Assembly (NCBI GenBank): GCA_026419785.1
Contig: JAODTK010005298.1
Location: 1-64,000, forward strand
Direction: 5' to 3'
DNA from: Sclerodactyla briareus
Lineage: Eukaryota; Echinodermata; Holothuroidea; Dendrochirotida; Sclerodactylidae
Length of the DNA stretch: 64,000 bases
Position 1 is the stretch's first letter. Each line of letters opens with the position of its first letter. Below the pieces are notes generated by a model. The model ran no database searches, was not told the origin of the DNA, and saw only the letters and a program-made list of their open reading frames with translations. This document shows positions 10,923-23,465 of this stretch, one piece after another. The translations under genes and the position numbers were made by a program.

Positions 10923-12944
10923 TGTGAAAGGAATGAAGCAAACTCCGCTCTCCTGCGTACATAATGTTGAGTTAAACTCGCAGATTACGCGAGCAAGCAT
11001 TTGGGATAGAATGCGACATGATAAAATTTTAAATAGAATTTGTTGTAGTCATTTTGGCGACTGTAAGTGACGGTTCTATCACTGGGTGTGAACTGTGATG
11101 AAGTATTGCGTGTGGTGAGTGTCGAGCAATGTGTGTATCGAAGTGTGTCTAGACGAATCGCGAAGCAAAATCTCTTTAAGATTCTGGAAGGAAAATCCCC
11201 AGCTCTCCCAGCGGGGGGAAGCAGGACTGTGCCATGAAGCAATAAGAACCACAGTACACCGCCGAGACTGCGCTTTCATGTCATTCTCTGATACAAAGTA
11301 AAAATAGTCTGATAATTTCTTGGAGGTATCACTTATCAGGGCAGGAGGCCTCCGTAGGGCCTTATTGCATGACACATGTGGTTATTAACGCTCGTTCGGT
11401 AATGCCAGTTACAAGGAATCATTTTTTTTTCCGTCAATGGTGAATAGGCGCCAATTTAATCAACTGCACATAGCAAATATATTGAAATCCCTCAGGGGTC
11501 TGTTAGTGCTTATATGACTGCCAACACTGGGTGTTGTTCCTACTTCCTTTTAAAATCGCCGCAATTAGGATATGCTTCCGGGTATTTTTACCACAGAATG
11601 TATAACTGAACGAGAAGGGACGGGAACTTTGATTAGACTTCGAGGGCAGTTGAAGGTATGCAGTCCATTATATGCGCGACAGAGGTCGTTAAAAAAAAAT
11701 TATACAAAGCCTTCGTGCAATTCCCGTAGGTAAAAATTTGCCCGAGCTTGATTATACCCCATGCACCGTTACTATAAAACAAATGACACGTGTAAAGAAC
11801 GATGGCGTATTTTATAGTGAACAAACTTGGCAGTTCATTGCCGTGTGAAACGTTCGAACTAGCCTTGCAGTACATTCAGACACCAGGTATTATTACGTTG
11901 TATTCTCATCATCAGATAATTATTCTCAAATTATATTGTCGTGATAGGAGTGCCAAATATCATTTAGTAGTCTAGCGCACCAGGACTAAGGTAGCGTAGT
12001 ATTTCTATCCATGTTCAACTTTACGAACGTTTCAACTGTGTATATATGCATTAGGCGTACCTAGTCTGCTATAGTCGCATGCTAATATTCAGGGATATTA
12101 GGTAGCCGGTTTGTGATTATGATTGGGGGTGAGTAACAGATTCTATATCGTTTATACAAATTAACTGGCCTGAGGAAGGGCATTGTGTTCAAAGATCCGG
12201 CAATTACAGTGCCGAAGCCAATGGAAAGCGCGCAAAATGGCCTGACTTCATGAAAATGCGTAAAGCATACGTTTAGTACCCGTGCATGATGGATAACATT
12301 CCCGTTAATGTTGCAAAACGATTGGGAAGCAAACTGTTTGTATATGGTTCTCAATGTTGTCCGTTTGATGAAACAAACAACTCCATTACTTAATCAATAA
12401 ACTGAGCGGGGCTAATTCAAATTAGCGCTATGAACGGCCAATCCGAAAACAATCGACATATGGCCTACATAAAATTATTTTCTGGGCCTGCTGTTTAGAC
12501 GCCGACCAAAATTGTAAGTTTATCAAAAATTGGCGCCGTTATTCGAACGATGCGTTAGGCTTTGCCTAATGTTATAGGACAGCCTACTAGGCCCTTATCT
12601 ATATTTTTCATGTCTGTCACAGTTGGAATTCATCTTGGTGTACAAAAACTAAAATGCGCATTATATTTATGGTATCGGGTCATACTTGTGATTTGTATTT
12701 GTTAAAGCTTGATTCAGCACAAGTGGATGATTTAGCAGTTATTCGTGGAATTAGCAGATATGCTTTCAGTTCATAGTTCAGCTCAATACCATCGAGCCGC
12801 TTCAACCAATCTAGAAGCTAATTCTTCATTTCACAGTTTCGGCTTGCAACCGATCTAGTGGCTTCCACTACTACGACAGGATAGATGGATTGGTGGAAGT
12901 GGGTCAAGATTATCATTGACTAATGCTACAATGAACAGAATAAA
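10923..12944. other. Unannotated stretch
   Basis: AT-rich sequence with no recognised gene or repeat family. Sequence from about 12700 leads into the GTTAGTC cluster. Confidence 0.4.
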
Positions 12945-12949
12945 TTGTT

Positions 12950-14300
12950 CGCTAGACTAACAAAAAGTAGCTATCCTGGGCCTCGTTTGAGCAAACTTTA
13001 TGACTAACTATACGTTAGTCTATCTAGTAGACTAACCTAGTTGCTCAAGAACGTTAGTCCAGCGAGCTGGACTAATATACGGTTAGTCTATCATGTTAGT
13101 CAAGATGCTGGGACCTAACCTTACACTATCGATAGACTAACGTATGACTAAGTTTGGGGTGTTAGTCTATCTGGTGCCTCTTTCGACTAACTTTTGACAA
13201 ACAGTTAGTCCAGGGGAGTTGACTTAATCGCTTGACGAAACTTTCGATAAGAGGATTACATAGATTGTGGAATGGAGCTCCTTCCGCCATGCATTTCAGC
13301 GATATGCAGGACATATACAGGCGTACTGGTTTTAGCGCGCACAGATAAAAACCAACCAAAACTACTCTCGGTAAGCCGGTATTGATTTGATTCAATACGC
13401 AGCGACAGTATGAGCATCGCAATTATTATGTAGCAGAATCAGGTATATGAACGGAAAAACACTAAAACACTGAGTGTAACCTATGAAGTGTGCATCATTG
13501 TCGTTGAGCAGGAATTGTAAACTAATCATAATATACACCAGCAAAGCTCCTCAATGCATTGTAAATGTCAGGTAAGCCAAACGGAAAGAGAAACAATTAG
13601 CGACACGAGAAAATGAACAATCAAGATGCTAAACGGAACCTGATCGACACAACTTGAATTACTTAGTACTCGGCTACATTCCAAAGACGTACTGCCAACA
13701 CTGACGAAACTTGTTTGAATATGACGACTCTGCTTGGAAGGCTCCGGGGCTCAGTGTACCAGATGTGTGAAAACGGTTGAAACCAACAGGACAGCGAGAG
13801 ACTAGATTAAAAAATAACATACGGCGACTGAACACCTCGGTCTCTAAGTGATAGACACATCACTAGTTTGCACGAAGGCGATGATATCGTTGAGCAAGCA
13901 AAAAAATAAAGAAGACTCGAAAATAATGAGCGTTATCCAGTTTTCCCCCCCCCAATGCGGCACCCCTATCATGGTCCAGTCACGCTCTGCAAGGGGGGGA
14001 CTGGTTTGTTTCCCGCCAAGTGTAGTATCCGCGTAGGTTTAGTCAAAGTTAGTCTAAGTTAGTCATTGTCATTCCGCAGGACAGAATCGCTTTGCAGTCA
14101 AAGTAGTCTATCGTATAGTTTTGGTTAGTCGCTAGACTAACCAAAAATACTCCTGGTCTTTGCCGCAAAGTTAGTTATCTTTCAGCGGGTTAGTCAGGAT
14201 CACAACAGAACGGGATTTTCATCCCAAAGGTTAGTCATACTAGCTGGACGAACCTGCTAGACACCAATTGCTTTAGTCATCATAGATTTGACTAACTGAT
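12950..14300. mobile_element. GTTAGTC/GACTAAC inverted-repeat cluster
   Basis: Two zones (12950-13210 and 14030-14300) are packed with GTTAGTC and its inverse GACTAAC, often as hairpins. One at about 14117-14144 has perfect 12-base arms around a 4-base loop. The intervening 820 bp (13211-14029) has almost none of these motifs. The left zone opens with GGGCCTCGTTTGAGCAAAC, which resembles the ends of GGGCCCGTTTC-type MITEs. This arrangement fits a foldback element with motif-array arms around a unique core. No transposase is visible, no target duplication was found, and the outer limits are approximate. Confidence 0.55.
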
Positions 14301-14519
14301 GTTTTTCTCTGTCCGTACATGGCTTCACGAATTGGATGCCAAAAGGTCGTCTAGGGGTCACGTTTCAAATATTAGGCACTCATCAGACTTTGAAGTCCTC
14401 AAAATAAGTTCAAGACACGATAGGTATCATTTATACAAATGAAAGTGACTTCCATCACTATCGACGACTAGGTTGTACTACATAAGCTACTGTGGTCATT
14501 GGTACCCAGCAGTTTAGCA

Positions 14520-15610
14520 GGGATGTTCAGAGTTCGTTGAGTTGAGATGAGTTGAGTTGAGTTTAATTAGTTCAGTTAGTTTAGTTTGATTTTTAGTGTA
14601 GTTGAAAGTGAAAAAAAGGGTCGGAGGGATAGAATCCTCATGGAAGGACATGAAGTACAAAATCCCAAAAGAAAAGATAACCAGAGATCCTTAAGGTCGC
14701 ACCAAAATCCTTTGAAATGAATCACGATGTTCTTGAACGCATTAACCCTCTGTTCTTGCAGGACAGAACCATCCTCAAGAAGGCTATTCCACTCAGGAGA
14801 AGAAATACGAAATGTCCAATCTACAGCGTCTGCCACCGAAGATCGGAGGCAATGACCCCTAGAGTGGTGGAAACATTGACAAAATCGAGAAATAAGTGAA
14901 ATGAAGGCCATTTCTAATCCATGATACAATTTCAAAAATATGAATCACAATTACCGAATTTCGTCCAGTTCTATTGAAAGTTCTAATAAGTATCCAATCT
15001 ACGCGTACAGTAAATCTCGAAGACAGTGAATTAATTCTTGTAAACCCTCCTTGAACATTTTAATGACAGGCCTATCTTGCGAGGAGTAACGAATCCGGAA
15101 CTTGGACAGCCATACTTCGAGGTTCACCATCTGACAAGTTGCTAAATAGCCTGACAACAATACATTATCAAGGAAACGATAAAGCCAGATCAATTACTTC
15201 CTCGCCGCTTCAGAAACTGCTTAGGTGGGTTTTCAAAGACGAATAAAAATGAACTCCGAGTCCTTTTCTGAATTCACCGTGAGAATATTCTGCTATTTAA
15301 CTGACGAAAGCGTTGCGATTGTGGAAGAGTTCAACAGGCATAACTTCGCACGTACGGTGGTGAAAAAACATTTGCCATTCGGCGAGACCATTTTGGAAGA
15401 ACTTATATCAAGATCCCTTTGAACCAATTGCAACATCTTCGTTCGGAGCAACCGCCGATACAACTTGGTTTCGTCCGCAAGCTTTTTTTTGAACACAGAA
15501 CTTCAAGATCGTCAATATACGTCAGAAAAAGTAAAGGCCCAAGACCGCGTCCTTGGGGAACACCAATAGTACATTTTGCCAAGGAGACGAAAGCCCATAG
15601 ATGACAAATC
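14520..15610 (-). pseudogene. Degenerate LINE (CR1/jockey-like) reverse transcriptase, 3' end
   Basis: On the minus strand the reverse transcriptase core is readable in pieces. IGVPQGRGLGPLLFLTYIDD comes from about 15571-15510 and matches GVPQGSVLGPLLFLIYINDL of non-LTR elements. Next, in another frame, comes LADETKLYRRL at about 15480-15448, the FADDTKLYR catalytic motif with one Asp replaced by Glu. WNSLLEDGSVLQEQ and VNAFKN near 14815-14720 then match the C-terminal end of such ORF2 proteins. A GTTGA/GTTTA tail (14535-14590 on the plus strand) marks the 3' end. Frameshifts, stops and the altered catalytic residue show that the copy is dead. The 5' part is missing. Confidence 0.8.
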
Positions 15611-15850
15611 GTTAGTCCCTATCAAGGAGCCCACTGGACGAATCACTTACGGATATTACCCCACAATGCCAAAACTTTTCAATTTGAGCAAGAGACGCAC
15701 GCTTTCTGGAAGTCTAGGGAAAATATATTGACTGCACTGCCATTGAGGCAGATGATTATTTCGAGATATTTACACACCAAAAGATTAAATTAGCAAGGGT
15801 CAAATATGGTTCCCTGCAGTTTAAATTTTCAGGTGTATAGTCCCTGACAT
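15611..15850. other. Unannotated stretch left of the GATA repeat
   Basis: May hold more of the decayed LINE (its 5' side on the minus strand), but no motif is recognisable. Confidence 0.3.
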
Positions 15851-15855
15851 GTGTC

Positions 15856-15936
15856 AGTAGATAGATAGATAGATAGATAGATATATGTAGATAGATAGAT
15901 AGTAGCGAGATAGAGAGATAGATAGATAGATAGATC
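15856..15936. repeat. GATA microsatellite
   Basis: Imperfect (GATA)n with a few GAGA and TATG interruptions. Confidence 0.95.
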
Positions 15937-16630
15937 TGGATTCATCGGTTCCCAAACTCACCCTAATACGACATGTTGCAGTTCATGGACCTTCAAGAAT
16001 TGGCGTGTTGGTTACATGTATCAGTTCGGCCAACGAAAAGTGCGGACCAGCCTAGTACACACCCAGCATGATAATTTCTTAGTTTCCATGTAAACTTAGA
16101 ATGCCGATTTCACCTTGACAAACCATTATTTCGATGCGAGGTTTCACTCTAGCGGATAGTTGATGGTGGCTCATGGATTTTTGTTTTTCCCACGGTTGGG
16201 GAAAAAACATGTTAATTATGACTAACATACCGGCGGTCACTTTTCCGTGCAGTGAATGATCATGGTGTTCATAATTGTTTGTCAGTATTGAAACGGATGT
16301 ACTTCATGTGTCCGAAAAGTATTATAATATTAATGCCGAAGGTTTCGAATGATAATTTAAACTCACTTGCCCTGCCGAAGCTATATAGAAATTATAATAA
16401 TGATGCAAAGTGCCGAAAACAAATTGGCCTAACTTGATCTCGTCTGAGAGGGGGGTAGCGGCCTAGTACATAAGTATTATGGCGAGATCGCCGGGATGAC
16501 AGTACGACCGCCTTGAATAAAAATGCCGCGGTGTAAGAAAATGCAATTCAAAGGTATTCTGGGAATTGCATAGTTTTTTTCGCTCGGACGAAATGTCCGA
16601 GAAAGGTCGGTACAGACGAATCCTTTCATA
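15937..16630. other. Unannotated stretch
   Basis: No gene or repeat family recognised. Confidence 0.4.
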
Positions 16631-16815
16631 TCCAGTGGCGTAGCCTGACGAAAAGCTCGAACGGAGAAGGCAAAAATCGGGGGAAACGAGGGCTAAGAAA
16701 CGGGAAGAAGGGGGAGAGAGGGGGGAAAAACGAGGGAAAATTGGATGGAAAAACGGGAGAAGTGAGGAATGGACGTTTGAAGTTGAAAAGTTGGCCGAAA
16801 ACGGCATGAGGGCCG
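16631..16815. repeat. CCAGTGGCGTAGC motif with polypurine tract
   Basis: CCAGTGGCGTAGC is followed by a 170-base G/A-rich strand. The same order in reverse occurs at 32595-32795, where a pyrimidine tract leads into CTACGCTACGGCCCTGG. The pairing suggests a short dispersed repeat with a purine-rich interior. The 144-codon minus-strand frame across it is compositional. Confidence 0.5.
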
Positions 16816-18335
16816 GGTAATGGGGGTGTGGAAGGTACGAGGAAGTCAGCCCTTTTCGATGCCCTCTGAAGTTAGGGGTCACCTTCCTCCACACCAAACC
16901 CGCTCATCACTTTCATCACCCTAATGCCCACTTGACTCGGAAACTGGGACTGCGCGCCTGTTCAATGGAAGTATCTGCTAATGAATTAAATGGACCCGAC
17001 GACGAGGGGACTTTGTGTGCGCATATATTGGAGGTCAGAGTCTGAAGTCACAAATTAGTTCAATTGGGATTCGTGAAGAGAGATTTGTGTGATGTTCCGG
17101 AATCAGCAGGTCAAACTACCATCTGAATAAAGGGTAAAAATTCTGATTGCGCCTCTCTTACAACCACCAAGAGTGAAATTCACTCCATTGGAGTGGATAA
17201 TCAGCCACACCCCGAAATTGGCTGAAATGAAGGATGATCAACCGACAGCGATTTTTTCAATCTTTTTATTTTCCGAATTTATCACGGATAATTGACCAGC
17301 CTGGCGAGAGTGGCCATTATTTAATTGGGAATTATACCTTCGACTACTCGAGAGAGATGTGCGATAGCCGATACCTTGGGAGTTTTCTTTAATCCTTTAA
17401 GATTTTACGATGGTTACTATTTGATACGTGTACGCCCTCCCGGAAAAAACAAAGCAGGCGACCGAGTAAGCTGCCATCTCTGATCGTATGTTAACCCATA
17501 TTTGTGTGCCGTGGAAACTCCACTGGTCTACTGACACCGGTCCAGTGTATCAAGGCAAGGAAACCAAAGGAGGTTCCGTTGGTACTGACTCGGCGGTCTT
17601 ATCTATATAGACTACATCAGAATAAAACACCACGAATCGATCGTGTGGTATTACCACACCTCGCCGAAACAGTGGCAAAAAATTGTCAAGAAATCGTAGC
17701 TTTTATGCGGTTATTGAATGCCGTAAGCGCAATCAATTGCCTCCCTTCTAGCACCAATCACACACTATAGGGTGTCAGAAAGGCGGAAATCGTCCGACAG
17801 GACATCTGCTGGGAACGAATTCGTTCTTGGTTTCGTGCCCAAACAACCGTTGTCGATGTTCAGAGGGTTTTCAAGTTGACTAAACAGGCAACAATGAACG
17901 AATTCCATTGAATAAACAATGAGAAGAGAATATTTCACTAAGCCGGAGGAGGATGAGTGACATATCTATACCGGTGGTGTATATTCATAATTATTACAGG
18001 TATAGGCACGTCATTTTGGAGATAATATCTGTTGATTGGATCGGTGAATTCCATTTGCAACGACAGTCCTCAGAGAAAGGTATTGTCAGTGAAAGGGATT
18101 TTGTTAGGCCTACCTCGCTATTATCACATTCTTTATGCCGGAACTCTCCGAAAAACGAAATCAGGCAACTTAGATGTTCAAATTCGCCATTAAGGCACAA
18201 TCAGCTATTGAATAGAAACTCGTTTAAAATGTCACAGGATATAAGAGAATGTCTCATGTATTTCTGTGTGGATACCTCCTTCCGTATCTGACAAGATACA
18301 GTATATTCTGGCTCGTTGTTGTTGTTGTTGTTGTT
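16816..18335. other. Unannotated stretch
   Basis: No recognised gene. Short open frames such as 17504-17770 and 17953-18291 show no motif and no supporting splice pattern. Confidence 0.4.
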
Positions 18336-18342
18336 GTTATTC
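18318..18342. repeat. GTT microsatellite
   Basis: (GTT)n, immediately left of the reverse transcriptase remnant. Confidence 0.9.
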
Positions 18343-18525
18343 AGCCATGTATGCAAATGCTAGATCAGATCGCGCTTCTGCAGTCATGATTTCCACGAAG
18401 GTGGGCGTGCAACAAGGTTCTGTGCTGAACCCTTTGTTGTTCCTTTATGTCGTTGTAACTTCATCCAGGGAATAGTTGCCCTTGGAGAACCTTGTATGTG
18501 GATATGACCCCTTGCACAGTACCTG
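18343..18525 (+). pseudogene. RTE/L2-like LINE reverse transcriptase fragment
   Basis: The plus strand reads MYANARSDRASAV then STKVGVQQGSVLNPLLF, close to the VGVHQGSVLSPLLF signature of RTE/L2-type reverse transcriptases. After an in-frame stop and a frame change, CPWRTLYVDM appears, matching the CPWELLYADD catalytic box, with the first catalytic Asp position altered to VDM. The order and spacing of both motifs support homology. The fragment is about 180 bp, is truncated at both ends, and cannot be active. Confidence 0.75.
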
Positions 18526-20120
18526 GGGAACTCAGATGACTCACATAGGTACTCAACCAGAGGAGCCCACTACCCAAAAGTATGAACTTGATTCATCCAG
18601 GTGGGGGTTGAGTTATTGTGTCCACAAGCTGAAATTGGCAAAAATATAAGTTTTTAACAATTTCAATTTTCACAAAAATGATCAAATCAGTAGGTGTTCT
18701 TTAACTCATGCATGAGAAAGCAGTATGCCGGAATCTCAGCTTGATCGGACTAAGCTCTGAACTTATTGTGTTCACAAGGTTTCTACACACTTTGACATCT
18801 GACCCGACCTCAGAGCACCTTTGACCTGACCCCAGAAAGAAAACGATAGGAACAGAACTCGTCATAGGGAAAACCTCTACCAATAGTGGGGGTCGAGTAT
18901 TCGTGCACGACAAACCAGACGTCAACACAAACCACACCGCGCAGCGCTCGCAGCACACGCAACACAAGCACACAAAACCCACACACAAACAGCACACACA
19001 AACAACAGAACACCACAGTCATGACTGCACTGATAGTCTTGGACGTCGTCAAAGGAATTGAAAAGTGGAATCCGTGAGGGAGGAAGGGTGCGAAGCCGAA
19101 GTCGTCAACATTTTCGTTAACCCTCGTAGTTGTGGAAACAATTTGAGATTCCAATATGCGCTATAGGAACCGACATATCCTAGCCCTAACGAAACTTTCT
19201 GCTAATCGTTTATGATTAGGGAACAAAATAAGAAATGGGTCTCTTTGACCCATACCTCGGTGTCATTCGTGCATAATTATCTCAGTAAGAGAAGAATGAC
19301 AAAACTGCAGGTAGTTTGTAAAGCGACCCCCCCAGACGCTCGATAACAGTCTGATTTTCGCCTCCAACAAACCGGCTATGAATAATTCTGAGCAGGGCAC
19401 AAAGTTCAACACCATCTAAAACCGTTCAATCATTCGCCTATAAAGGCCATGCACGATTGGTGTATCGGAAGTCACTTGAAATAATACACAGGTGCTTAGT
19501 TGTTACGACCATTGTTTGAGCTGGGAAAACTCGGCAACCGCGTATCCTTCACGCAATAACTCAATCCTTGGAGTAAAACCCGGGCAGAGATTTTATTTAC
19601 TTGTCCCATGGTTTCGCAGACACGTTGTCTTAGTGCCGGCTCGAGTTTGCACAGAACTTTAATAGAAAGTCAGGCGTGGGCCGGGTATACCAACGACCTT
19701 AAATGGTGCCCGGAGAACGGAGATATACACGATGACAGGTATCAAATTCCGAAACTGGTAACAGATTGTTTACCGTCGGAGAAAAATTCACATGAACTTG
19801 CCTCGAAAGGAAGACGACACGGGGTCGGCCTATAGTTGGCGGTGGAAGGAAGGTGATTATACGTCATCGGTGTTCGAAGTGTATTTCGTGGCGGGCGCTG
19901 TTAGCCTGAGTTAACTGTTTTTATATTTCATTTTTTTCGGTGCTTCTGCAAGATAATTGTTTTAATCTGTATTTTCCTTTCCCTCGTCTCGCACTCTTTC
20001 TTCCAGCGTCACGTGCAGATATCCATGCAATAAGCAATTTCTTTTGTTAGGGTGGTCTCGCTCATCGGTGAAATTTGTTAGTTTCAGCTGGCTCCAATGA
20101 GCAGCCTACAAGTCATCATG
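18526..20120. other. Unannotated stretch with a CA-rich patch
   Basis: A CACA/CAAA-rich patch lies at 18910-19010. Otherwise no gene or element is recognised. The continuation of the LINE fragment beyond 18525 could not be traced. Confidence 0.4.
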
Positions 20121-20121
20121 T

Positions 20122-20182
20122 CTCCGTTCGTTCGTTCCGTTTAATTTGTTTGTTCGTATCGTTCGTTCGTCCGTTCTGCTCA
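20122..20182. repeat. GTTC-rich simple repeat
   Basis: Irregular CGTTCGTTC/GTTTGTTC units. Confidence 0.8.
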
Positions 20183-23100
20183 CACGTTAACTTATAACTT
20201 TAAACCGGACATGCGACAGGTTGAAACTTAGTGGCTGGATAAGGCATGCCACTGGCTAGCCCGAGTTACATTTTTGTTTGCTAGTGTGTATTAGATTTTT
20301 ATTAAATACCAATAATGACCCCAATTTGTCAGTCCACCCCTTCCATAGCGCGGCTCTGTGAGAGAGGGTTTGTTTCCTTCGCCCTAGCTCTTAAGCGCAG
20401 CAGCATTTAGACGTGGACTTTTACTCCGCTTTTGAGTTCGGAATTAAATATATGAAAGGTTGAAACAGACAGTTCTGGGGGGAATATTCTATCATCACCG
20501 TTCACATAGTAGGTTGGCTGGCGACTATTGAGCCTTTGGGAATCTACATACATTGTGGATCCAAGTGTGTTTCCACTGTTCAGTGTTCACTGCTACAAGC
20601 CCTAGGAATCAGTTGCGCTCGGGTCTCTGATAGCCAGTATTAAGTAGGCCAATGTGGGTAGACATGTTCCAAGAATTCCAAGGTTATGACAAATTTCAGT
20701 ATGGTCGCATTAAATGGTGGACAAACAATAAATGGGTGAAAGTAATGTCAGTGAATTTGTCACAGGAATAATTGCCGTCCGCATCTACCAAGACGTTGAC
20801 GTGTCGCTTGTTTTACATCGACTGAGATTGAGTTGCAAGCATTGTATGCCTGCGAATGAAACGATACCCTTTTCTTCTGTTCAATTACCTTTGATATGAT
20901 CTTTGGGCAGGTCCCGAATGGTTACGATTATTTATTACCCGCAAGCGTGGTCATGGGATAAGGGGCAAACGACAGACAAACTGTGTTGTCACCCCCAAAT
21001 CAAATATGCTTCGTTTGTTTCAGCTGAGTACTTCTCCTCCTACACTTCAATAATCAAGCATGGTTTCGGCGGCGGCGTACGATCCTCTCCAAGTTTGATA
21101 TCCCTTGGTCTGGTCCTCAAATCACCGGCCACCCCCCGAGGATCTGCAGTCCTGATATGATCTATTCTAAATTCCCAATCCAAGTGCATGTTTCCATCAG
21201 AAAGTTTTGGTGCAGTGAAACATCGTGTGCAGGGTTCACAAGTCAGAAGGTTCACTATAGGTTCCGACAGCTTAGGCCACGAATTGGGCTAGGCGACAGA
21301 GTCACAAGTGAAGGTTGGGCGCGAAAAAGAGTGATTCAGTGACGACAGTATAATTTGAGGCACGAAAGTGGACTTTCTGGCGAGAGATCGAAAGCAACTC
21401 ACTGTTTCAGCGACAGAGAATTTTTGAAGTTGACAGCTTCCCATAAAAACTCGTCCGTCTACTCTCCGGTGTCAAGTTAACTATCAAACTTATCCGCCAA
21501 AGCTACTTTTTGCTGACAAAGTCCCTAGATAACATCAACACCCCAACATCGTCTAGTGATCATTCCCAGCTCATCCATTGCCTGCTAAGAACTTTTGATC
21601 CAACATATCAATGTTGCGAGCAGTTACACCTACGCTACGCACTAGGTGGACTTGAAAGTGTTCACGAACCGCTGATGATCAAGTTATCGTAATTATAGGC
21701 ATATAGAAAACACACCCACATTTCAACTTGAGGACGAACCATCCTGACTTACAAGGTTTACCTAGTTTTCAGATTTGTCATCTGTTTGACCTCAAATAAC
21801 CTTTGTACCGTACAAGCACATTCATACGAAAGGGTCAGAACTGTATCACCCCATGCACCGACGAGACTCAAACGGTACAGTCGAAAACCCCCCCGAAATG
21901 CTTGAAAAACCAGTCAAGGCTGTTCTTGATGGCATTAAAACCTTAGACCAACAACCGAATATCTTCAAGGACGGCTCTCCCATATCACATATTGATCACT
22001 CTTCGTGATAACGAATTACACTCCAATGTCCTGCACGTTACCAACGAGAATTACACCGATGTCCCGCCAAGTGTACAATGGAAATTCAAAGATATTCGAA
22101 GAGAAAGCCATCGAATCCAAGGACGTTTTATAAAACCTAATCAAATCTTCTCAAATACGCTCGCGGCCTTCATTTATGTCAGCCCAAACCCCTTCACAAC
22201 TAGCCCCTCTACACTCACAAAAAATAGGCCGACGTGAAATGTGCCTTGGCGGTGGGCCACATTTCCTTCCTCCCCCTATCATCATTTTGAGATAAGCCTA
22301 TCCAAATTTTTGACAAAGCTGTCGGAATAAATAAAATAGATAGAAAAAGGCTCATATTTCTCGACGTTCTAGGACATCATTCTCGGCTGTTCGAACCGCA
22401 CAAGCGGACAAGTAAACGTCAACAGGTAACAACATCGATCTCACTTATGCCGTAGCGCCCTTGAAATGTCGTCAAATCAGCTGGATCAGCGCGAGATTAT
22501 AGGGAAGGCGTCTTCGAGGAGGGATTTGTGGATTGAAGGAAGTTGTTATCCCCGGCGTCTTTAATTAGTGAGTTTCTCATCGAGTATAACGTCAAATAGA
22601 ACGCAGTGTTCCGTTCGTTTAGATCAGATGGGTGACGCCCATGCAGACGAGGCTCAATCATAGACATTATCTGATAAGACGATGAAGCGCATGGGCTCAA
22701 TCGAGTCCAGATGATGACTTCCGTGTTGGATTCGTCGCAGTCTTATAGACGTGCTTCAAAGACTGCTAAAAAGACTCGGTAAGGGCGCAGAGACGTATGT
22801 GACATAGTGAAAACTGAGGGAAAACTGAGGGAAAACTACCATTCTCGATGGAATCACACAGTCGGGAAGGTAAACGTGACACCATGTGAAACGATCATTA
22901 AAGTCGTGAAATCCGATAGGACTGCAGCACAGACGGATTGGCTACAAGGAAGTGGACTCGGATACAAGTCGATCATACCAAAAAAATTCATATTTTCCTC
23001 AGACCGAGATTGCTCTGAGGGTCTATTTCGTCTAATCGTGCTCCAATTGCCAAACAGTAAAAAGTCATTTCCAAAAACTGTCGTGATTAGGTTCACATGG

Positions 23101-23297
23101 ACACTGCATGAGAAGCGCGATGAGCAACAAGAGAATAGTGGACCTGCCGTACTTTCGCTATCGTCAGAAAATGAGTCATGAATTTCGTTAAACGACGTGA
23201 AATCCCCTCTAAGGCTGGGTTTCTCCAAGGGTTAAGTTCAAATCCACTGTAGATTCGTTATGCAAGGGCTCATCTATGAAACAAAATGAATCCCCGC
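20183..23297. other. Unannotated stretch
   Basis: No gene recognised. CTACGCTACGCACTAGG at about 21629 resembles the CCAGTGGCGTAGC motif in reverse. Two 124-codon frames face each other at 22807-23228 with no known motif and look like shadows of each other. Confidence 0.4.
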
Positions 23298-23314
23298 CTA
23301 TATATATATAATAT

Positions 23315-23361
<47 letters not shown>

Positions 23362-23380
23362 ATATAATATTATATATATA

Positions 23381-23422
<42 letters not shown>

Positions 23423-23465
23423 ATATATATCTATATATATACTATCTATATATTATATATATAGA
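23298..23465. repeat. Long TA microsatellite
   Basis: About 160 bp of nearly pure TA with occasional ATTATA steps. It is cruciform-prone and its length is likely to be unreliable in an assembly. Confidence 0.95.

Noticed and set aside
22807..23228. Facing 124-codon frames
   Set aside because: Mirror frames of the same DNA with no motif in either.
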